Below are positions 59,667 through 64,000 of a stretch of 64,000 bases of DNA, piece after piece. Location: NCBI GenBank assembly GCA_025141835.1, contig CP081102.1:1798001-1862000 (forward strand), given 5' to 3'. This DNA comes from Rhodobacteraceae bacterium M385 (GTDB lineage: Bacteria > Pseudomonadota > Alphaproteobacteria > Rhodobacterales > Rhodobacteraceae). Position 1 is the first letter of the stretch. Each line of letters begins with the position of its first letter. Position numbers and translations under genes: made by a program. Below the pieces are notes generated by a model, which had not been told where the DNA came from, did not search any database, and was given only the letters and a program-made list of their open reading frames with translations.

Positions 59667-60764
59667 ATGGCTGAATTCAGCGTAAAAGATATTGCAGCGG
59701 CGCTTGGGGCAGAGGTCTTGGGCGCCGCTGATCTTTTGGTGACGGGCGTGGCCGAGCCGGCGCAGGCAGGGCCAGAGCATTTGGCGCTGGCGATGCGACC
59801 CGAATATGCGGAAGGCTTACGGGCGGGCCGAGCTCGGGTTGCGGTGATCGGCGCGGATATGGATTGGCAGGCGTTGGGGCTGGAAGCCGCGATTATTGCG
59901 CCGCGACCGCGTTATGCCATGGCCGGTGTGACGGCGGCGATGGACGCGGGTCCCGGGCTTAAGCCCGGTCTACACCCCATGGCCGTGATCGACCCGAGTG
60001 CCGAGATCGGGGAAGGGGCCGCGATTGGTCCATTTGTGGTGATCGGCGCGGGGGTTCGTATTGGCGCCCGGGCGCGGATCGCGTCCCATTGCTCCATCCA
60101 GGATGGGGCGCAGATCGGCGATGATGTGCTGCTTCATGAAGGGGTGCGTGTGTGCCACCACGTCCAGATCGGGCACCGTTTCATTGCCCAACCCGGTGCG
60201 GTTTTGGGCGGCGATGGCTTCAGCTTCGTGACCCCACAGAAGTCGCAGGTCGAACGTGCCCGCGAAAGTCTGGGCACAGCGACGGAAACCGCGACAGAGC
60301 AATCTTGGGTGCGCATCCATTCCCTCGGTTCCCTTATCATTGGCGATGATGTCGAAGTGGGCGCTAATACGGCGATTGACCGCGGCACGATTGCGAACTC
60401 GGAAATCGGCGACGGCACCAAGATCGATAACCTCGTGCACATCGGCCATAACTGCGTGATCGGCAAAGATTGCCTGATCTGCGGCCAAACCGGCTTTGCA
60501 GGTTCGGTCCAGATGGGGGACCGCGTGGTTCTGGGCGGCAAATGCGGCGTCAGCGACAATATCACTATTGGCAATGACGTTGTGGCGGCGGGATCTTCGA
60601 AGCTGTTCACCAACGTGCCTGCGGGCCGCATGGTCATGGGGCATCCGGCGGTGAAGATGGACACCCATGTCGAGATGTATAAGGCCCTGCGCCGCCTGCC
60701 GCGTACGGCCCGCATCGTCTCGGATCTGCAAAAAGCCGTTTCCAAGCCAGACAAGACGTCTTAG
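59667..60764 (+). CDS. lpxD: UDP-3-O-acylglucosamine N-acyltransferase LpxD
   Basis: A 365-residue left-handed beta-helix acyltransferase of lipid A synthesis, slightly longer than E. coli LpxD (341). The N-terminal uridine-binding domain (1-95) is followed by hexapeptide repeats (VIDPSAEIGEGAAIGPFVVI onward), the TAIDRGTI segment and the catalytic His region HIGHNCVIG. The linker at residues 96-103 (PGLKPGLH) is encoded by DNA resembling the boxC-boxB palindrome. It leads an lpxD-acp-KAS operon; the usual bamA/fabZ/lpxA neighbours are absent, so this may be a second LpxD. Confidence 0.9.
   Translation: MAEFSVKDIAAALGAEVLGAADLLVTGVAEPAQAGPEHLALAMRPEYAEGLRAGRARVAVIGADMDWQALGLEAAIIAPRPRYAMAGVTAAMDAGPGLKPGLHPMAVIDPSAEIGEGAAIGPFVVIGAGVRIGARARIASHCSIQDGAQIGDDVLLHEGVRVCHHVQIGHRFIAQPGAVLGGDGFSFVTPQKSQVERARESLGTATETATEQSWVRIHSLGSLIIGDDVEVGANTAIDRGTIANSEIGDGTKIDNLVHIGHNCVIGKDCLICGQTGFAGSVQMGDRVVLGGKCGVSDNITIGNDVVAAGSSKLFTNVPAGRMVMGHPAVKMDTHVEMYKALRRLPRTARIVSDLQKAVSKPDKTS
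59952..59973 (+). repeat. REP-like half element inside lpxD
   Basis: This 22-base stretch matches the left arm of the 8499-8557 hairpin at 19 of 22 bases, including the GC palindrome and the GTCTAC tail. In frame it codes for PGLKPGLH in the linker between LpxD domains. It may be an inserted repeat or a coincidence, since PGxxPGxHP-like linkers are common in related LpxD. Confidence 0.45.
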
Positions 60765-60792
60765 ACCAGCGCCAACCAGCGGGAAGAGAGCC

Positions 60793-61059
60793 ATGGCCAC
60801 GACCGTCAAAGATAAGATTATCGCGATCATCGCCGAGCAAGCCGTGCTTGAACCGGGCGATGTTGCAGAGACATCGACGCTGGACGATCTGGGGATCGAC
60901 AGCCTTGGACTGGTCGAATCCATCTTCGCAATTGAAGAAGCTTTCGACATCCAGGTGCCCTTCAACGCCAATGAGCCTGAGGCGTCGGAATTCGACATCT
61001 CCTCGGTGGCGGCGATTGTACGGGCGGTGGAAGGCCTTCTGGCCGAGCAAAAGGGTTAA
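60793..61059 (+). CDS. Acyl carrier protein (AcpXL-like)
   Basis: An 88-residue ACP with the phosphopantetheine site DDLGIDSLGL (Ser37) and helical ACP pattern. The ATG at 60793 is chosen; the longer frame is a shadow of lpxD. The size and lpxD neighbourhood recall the AcpXL carrier for very long or hydroxylated lipid A acyl chains, but it is not the main FabF-linked AcpP. Function beyond acyl transfer is inferred. Confidence 0.87.
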   Translation: MATTVKDKIIAIIAEQAVLEPGDVAETSTLDDLGIDSLGLVESIFAIEEAFDIQVPFNANEPEASEFDISSVAAIVRAVEGLLAEQKG

Positions 61060-61062
61060 CCC

Positions 61063-62268
61063 ATGCGCCGCGTTGTGATTACCGGGCAGGGCACGATCAA
61101 TGCGCTGGGGGCCGATGTGCCCTCGACCCTAGAGGCATTTCGCAAAGGGCGCTGCGGGATTTCTCAGCTGGAATTGCGTGACGTGGACCGGCTCAGCGTC
61201 AAGATCGGCGGTCAAGTAAAGGGCTATGACCCTGAAAGCCTGTTCAACCGCCAGCAGATCGCCCTATATGACCGCTTCACCCAATTCACCCTGATCGCGG
61301 CCCGCCAAGCCCTTGATGGTATGAGCTTTTCCGGTGAGGCAGCGGCGCGCGCCGGTGTGGTTCTGGGCACTGCCGGGGGCGGGGTGAACACCTGGGATGA
61401 AAACTACCGCTCGGTCTACGAGGAAGGGAAGAACCGCGTTCATCCTTTCGTGGTGCCCAAATTGATGAACAACGCGGCCGCGTCCCATGTGTCGATGGAA
61501 TGGAACCTGAAGGGGCCGAGTTTCTCGGTCGCGACGGCTTGCGCCTCGTCCAACCACGCGATGGGGCAAGCCTTCAACCTGATCCGTTACGGCGGGGCCG
61601 ATGTGATGGTCACTGGCGGGTCCGAGGCGATGCTGTCGTTTGGGGGCGTCAAAGCGTGGGAGGGTTTGCGCGTCATGTCCAAGGACGCCTGCCGCCCGTT
61701 CTCGGCAAACCGCAACGGCATGGTGCAAGGCGAAGGTGCGGCGGTTTTCGTGTTCGAGGAGTTGAACCATGCCCGTGCCCGTGGGGCCGAAGTCCTTGCT
61801 GAGGTCGTGGGCTTCGCCATGACCTCGGACGCGGCGGATATCGTGATGCCTTCGCAACAGGGCGCGGCGCGGGCCATCGGCGCGGCGCTGCAAGACGGCG
61901 GGCTGAACCCCGAGGACGTGGGCTACATCAACGCCCATGGCACCGGGACGGCGGCCAACGACAAGGTGGAATGCGCCGCCGTGGCCCATGTCTTCGGCCC
62001 CCATGCCGATGATCTGATGATCTCATCTACCAAATCCATGCATGGCCACCTGATCGGCGGCACCGGCGCGGTGGAGCTTTTGGCCTGCATCATGGCCCTG
62101 AAAGACGGGGTGATTGCGCCGACCATTGGCTATCAGGAACCTGACCCCGAATGCGCTCTGGACGTTGTCCCCAACGAGGCGCGAGATGCCAAAGTTGATG
62201 CCTGCCTATCGAACGCCTTCGCCTTCGGGGGCTTGAACGCAGTTCTGGCGCTCCGCGCCGCGCCCTAA
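61063..62268 (+). CDS. Beta-ketoacyl-ACP synthase (KAS II-like)
   Basis: A 401-residue condensing enzyme with catalytic Cys160 (VATACASSNHAMGQA), His292 (NAHGTGTAAND), Lys324 and His329 (SSTKSMHGHLIGGTGAVE). It starts three bases after acp stop, so it extends the acyl chain on that ACP. Together with lpxD it is likely to supply or tailor the acyl group for lipid A. Confidence 0.9.
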   Translation: MRRVVITGQGTINALGADVPSTLEAFRKGRCGISQLELRDVDRLSVKIGGQVKGYDPESLFNRQQIALYDRFTQFTLIAARQALDGMSFSGEAAARAGVVLGTAGGGVNTWDENYRSVYEEGKNRVHPFVVPKLMNNAAASHVSMEWNLKGPSFSVATACASSNHAMGQAFNLIRYGGADVMVTGGSEAMLSFGGVKAWEGLRVMSKDACRPFSANRNGMVQGEGAAVFVFEELNHARARGAEVLAEVVGFAMTSDAADIVMPSQQGAARAIGAALQDGGLNPEDVGYINAHGTGTAANDKVECAAVAHVFGPHADDLMISSTKSMHGHLIGGTGAVELLACIMALKDGVIAPTIGYQEPDPECALDVVPNEARDAKVDACLSNAFAFGGLNAVLALRAAP

Positions 62269-62290
62269 GAAACCTCAGAGAACGAGCCAA

Positions 62291-62320
62291 AGAAAAGCCC
62301 GCCGGATCGCTCCAGCGGGC
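62291..62320 (-). terminator. Terminator of the IalB gene
   Basis: A 10-bp GC stem (62297-62306 with 62311-62320; one G-T-type mismatch) with a 4-base loop. On the minus strand it is followed by TTTTCTTT. It also separates the convergent KAS gene. Confidence 0.75.
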
Positions 62321-62375
62321 CAATCTTGCCGCCCCGCATATGCCGAGGCATGTGTCGGGCGTAACTTCCGGGAGC

Positions 62376-63050
62376 TTACTCCGTCGCTTCTTCCGTCGGT
62401 TCCGCATCCCCTTCGGCGGCTGCGGCTTCTTCCTGAGCTGCAATAAAGGCACGCACCTCGGTAATGCGTTCTTGCAGGGAGTCGAACGCGGCGGTGAACC
62501 CGCGCAAAGAGGCGGTCGTGGGGACAGGCGCGCCGCCCATTTGACCAAGTTCATCGCGCAAGAGGGCAAACAAAACCACCTGCGTGTCGGCGCCGTTCTC
62601 AAACTGGGCCACGTTTTCCGCCGTCAGAGACAGTTGCACAAAGCACCCAATGGGGCGGCAGAACGCATAGGGCACAACGGCGGGCTCGGCGTCATCAACG
62701 CGAATCTGAAGGCCCGGGCTCAGCAGTGTATCGAGCGGTGTGAGGATCGTTGCGTTGGCAACAGTTTCGCCATCGTCGATCAAGGCGGCCGCGATGCGGA
62801 ATTCAGCCACGGGGTTGCCGTTTTCCTCTTCCAACAGTTGGAACATCTCGCAACGGTCTGGGATGTCTTCGCCTTCCGAACGGATACACCGCACCTGCCA
62901 GTCGCGGAAAATCTCCGCGACGTAAGGCTCTCCGGCCTCCACTTCGCTGCGGTCTGGCAATACCAGCGGCTCAGCAGCCTGTGCCAAGGCAAGGCTCGGC
63001 AGGGTCAGGGCGGCTACAAAGCCCAAAACGATCGGCTTAAAAAACGTCAT
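62376..63050 (-). CDS. Invasion-associated locus B (IalB) family protein
   Basis: A 224-residue secreted protein. Signal peptide MTFFKPIVLGFVAALTLPSL, cleavage near LAQA, then the IalB domain with conserved cysteines (RCIRSEG, DRCEMFQLL, CRPIGCFVQ) and an acidic Ala/Glu-rich C-terminal tail. Common in alphaproteobacteria; its role in free-living species is unclear, probably envelope-related. Confidence 0.88.
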   Translation of the reverse strand: MTFFKPIVLGFVAALTLPSLALAQAAEPLVLPDRSEVEAGEPYVAEIFRDWQVRCIRSEGEDIPDRCEMFQLLEEENGNPVAEFRIAAALIDDGETVANATILTPLDTLLSPGLQIRVDDAEPAVVPYAFCRPIGCFVQLSLTAENVAQFENGADTQVVLFALLRDELGQMGGAPVPTTASLRGFTAAFDSLQERITEVRAFIAAQEEAAAAEGDAEPTEEATE

Positions 63051-63150
63051 ACGATGCGCTTCCTTATAAACGTCAGTCTACTCGGCCCGTTAACAAATGG
63101 CCGTTAAGAAAGGTGGCTATCATGTAGGGGGCTGGTCTGTCAGGCGCAAA

Positions 63151-63252
63151 ATGCGGATCGGTGGGGGGCATCGGCAAAGGATTGCGGATTGGATCAGTCG
63201 GGTGGGGAATATGGCGAAAGTCGAGATAGGCGGCACTGATGCGCGGCCCTGA
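63151..63252 (+). CDS. Possible 33-residue ORF just before a terminator
   Basis: An ORF of 33 codons (MRIGGGHRQRI...) whose stop lies eight bases before the strong hairpin at 63261-63283. No convincing Shine-Dalgarno precedes it and no family is recognised. It could equally be part of a small RNA that ends at the terminator. Confidence 0.2.
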   Translation: MRIGGGHRQRIADWISRVGNMAKVEIGGTDARP

Positions 63253-63260
63253 AAAGGCGA

Positions 63261-63290
63261 AAGGGTCCGTAGTACGGACCCTTTTCTTTT
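63261..63290 (+). terminator. Strong Rho-independent terminator without an obvious gene
   Basis: A 10-bp perfect stem (63261-63270 and 63274-63283, AAGGGTCCGT/ACGGACCCTT) with a 3-base loop and TTTTCTTTTG after it. No clear plus-strand gene precedes it, since the nearest upstream gene (IalB) is on the minus strand, so it may end a small RNA made from about 63100. Confidence 0.75.
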
Positions 63291-63423
63291 GTCTCTCCCT
63301 GTCGGACTGGCCGACTTGTGTACAGCAACCTAAGGGACAGGTCGCGACCCGTCAACAGCCCATTTCAAGGAATGTGATGAGTATCATTTCCTATTTAAAT
63401 ACAAGCGCTTGCCCATAAAAGAA

Positions 63424-63486
63424 CCGCGCCAGAGCGGCGCGGCCAGTTGACAGGGAGGAAGTCAACACCGCGCCAAAGGCGTGGTG
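63424..63486 (+). other. Structured leader upstream of the HerA-like gene
   Basis: Three more stems follow the terminator: CCGCGCC/GGCGCGG (63424-63442), GTTGAC/GTCAAC (63446-63466) and CACCGCGCC/GGCGTGGTG (63466-63486). The middle loop contains AGGGAGGAA, a Shine-Dalgarno-like sequence. The rest of the gap 63051-63562 shows no supported gene. Confidence 0.4.
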
Positions 63487-63562
63487 ATGAACTCACTCTG
63501 GCGTAGAAAGGTTAAAAATGTATTGTTCAGCGGAGAAAAACTGAGATCAGGGACAAATCGCA

Positions 63563-64000
63563 ATGCCAGAGCAGGTGAACAACGGTATTTTCGTGGGCGG
63601 CGGCGGGCCGGATTATGGCTTGGCGCAATTGCTGCGCCCCGATTACGCAAACCGCCACGGCCTGATTGCTGGCGCCACGGGAACCGGCAAAACGGTGACG
63701 TTGCAAATCCTCGCCGAAAGCTTCTCGGCCATGGGCGTGCCGGTGATCCTGTCGGATGTGAAGGGCGATCTCTCTGGTCTGGCTCAAGCAGGGTCCGAAG
63801 GTTTCAAACTCCACGGTGCGTTCACCGAGCGGGCGCAAACCATCAATTTCGCCGATTACGCCTACCGTGCTTTCCCGGTCACCTTCTGGGATCTCTTCGG
63901 CGAACAAGGCCACCCGATCCGCACGACCGTCGCCGAAATGGGCCCGCTCCTGCTGGCCCGTCTTCTGGACCTGTCCGATGCGCAGGAAGGTGTGCTGAAC
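63563..64000 (+). CDS. HerA-like/DUF853 ATPase, 3' end cut off by the window edge
   Basis: The first 146 residues of a P-loop ATPase. Walker A GATGTGKT (residues 37-44) lies in LIAGATGTGKTVTLQILAES, followed by VILSDVKGDLSGLA. This matches the DUF853/HerA-type helicase-like family, often called YjgR. The ATG at 63563 has only a weak ribosome site. The C-terminus is outside the window. Confidence 0.88.
   Translation, partial: MPEQVNNGIFVGGGGPDYGLAQLLRPDYANRHGLIAGATGTGKTVTLQILAESFSAMGVPVILSDVKGDLSGLAQAGSEGFKLHGAFTERAQTINFADYAYRAFPVTFWDLFGEQGHPIRTTVAEMGPLLLARLLDLSDAQEGVLN

Overview
The window is about 60% GC, densely packed, and dominated by aromatic-acid and CoA-thioester catabolism. The gene families (box benzoyl-CoA pathway, DUF6455, IalB, tripartite tricarboxylate and TRAP transporters, many four-base ATGA overlaps) point to an alphaproteobacterium of the Rhodobacterales (Roseobacter group). 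The genus cannot be read from the sequence. No insertion sequence, phage gene, integrase or CRISPR array was seen.

1-16 kb: a truncated PIG-L deacetylase, then the aerobic benzoyl-CoA (box) pathway. It comprises a MarR regulator with an enoyl-CoA hydratase, a DUF4863 protein, benzoate-CoA ligase, an alpha/beta hydrolase, a DUF309 protein, boxC, boxB, a 54-residue four-cysteine protein, boxA, a thioesterase, boxR, a FadB-like fusion enzyme and an aldo/keto reductase. BoxD, the semialdehyde dehydrogenase, is not in the window. 16-18 kb holds 3-hydroxybenzoate 4-monooxygenase (mobA), which makes protocatechuate.

18-42 kb: a catabolic island. Two divergent tripartite tricarboxylate transporter sets (tctCBA) bracket a crotonase, a D-2-hydroxyacid dehydrogenase and a two-subunit fumarase/tartrate-dehydratase-like enzyme. 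Then come a GntR/HutC regulator, two class III CoA transferases, a flavin-reductase-like protein, a carboxymuconolactone-decarboxylase-like protein, a GST, a PcaD-like hydrolase, a MaoC hydratase, two acyl-CoA dehydrogenases, a second FadB-like enzyme, protocatechuate 3,4-dioxygenase (pcaGH) and a periplasmic metallo-beta-lactamase-fold hydrolase. A conserved inverted repeat (AAGCTA-N6-TAGCTT type) recurs in most promoters of this island and suggests one regulon.

42-53 kb: regulators (MarR, HxlR) with DUF3237 and NmrA-type proteins, then a cluster with a crotonase, an ACMSD-like amidohydrolase, a formylglycine sulfatase, a MarR regulator and a TAXI-TRAP transporter.

53-64 kb: mostly housekeeping. 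It holds a DUF4386-like membrane protein, dusA, tRNA-Arg(CCG), an Ldh-family dehydrogenase, msrA/msrB, a DUF882 protein, an L,D-transpeptidase, lpxD with an acyl carrier protein and a ketoacyl synthase, an IalB protein, a structured intergenic region and the start of a HerA/DUF853 ATPase.

The likely flow is: benzoate to benzoyl-CoA to BoxAB/BoxC ring opening to beta-oxidation; 3-hydroxybenzoate to protocatechuate to PcaGH; and one or more unidentified carboxylic acids entering through the TTT and TRAP systems and handled as CoA thioesters.
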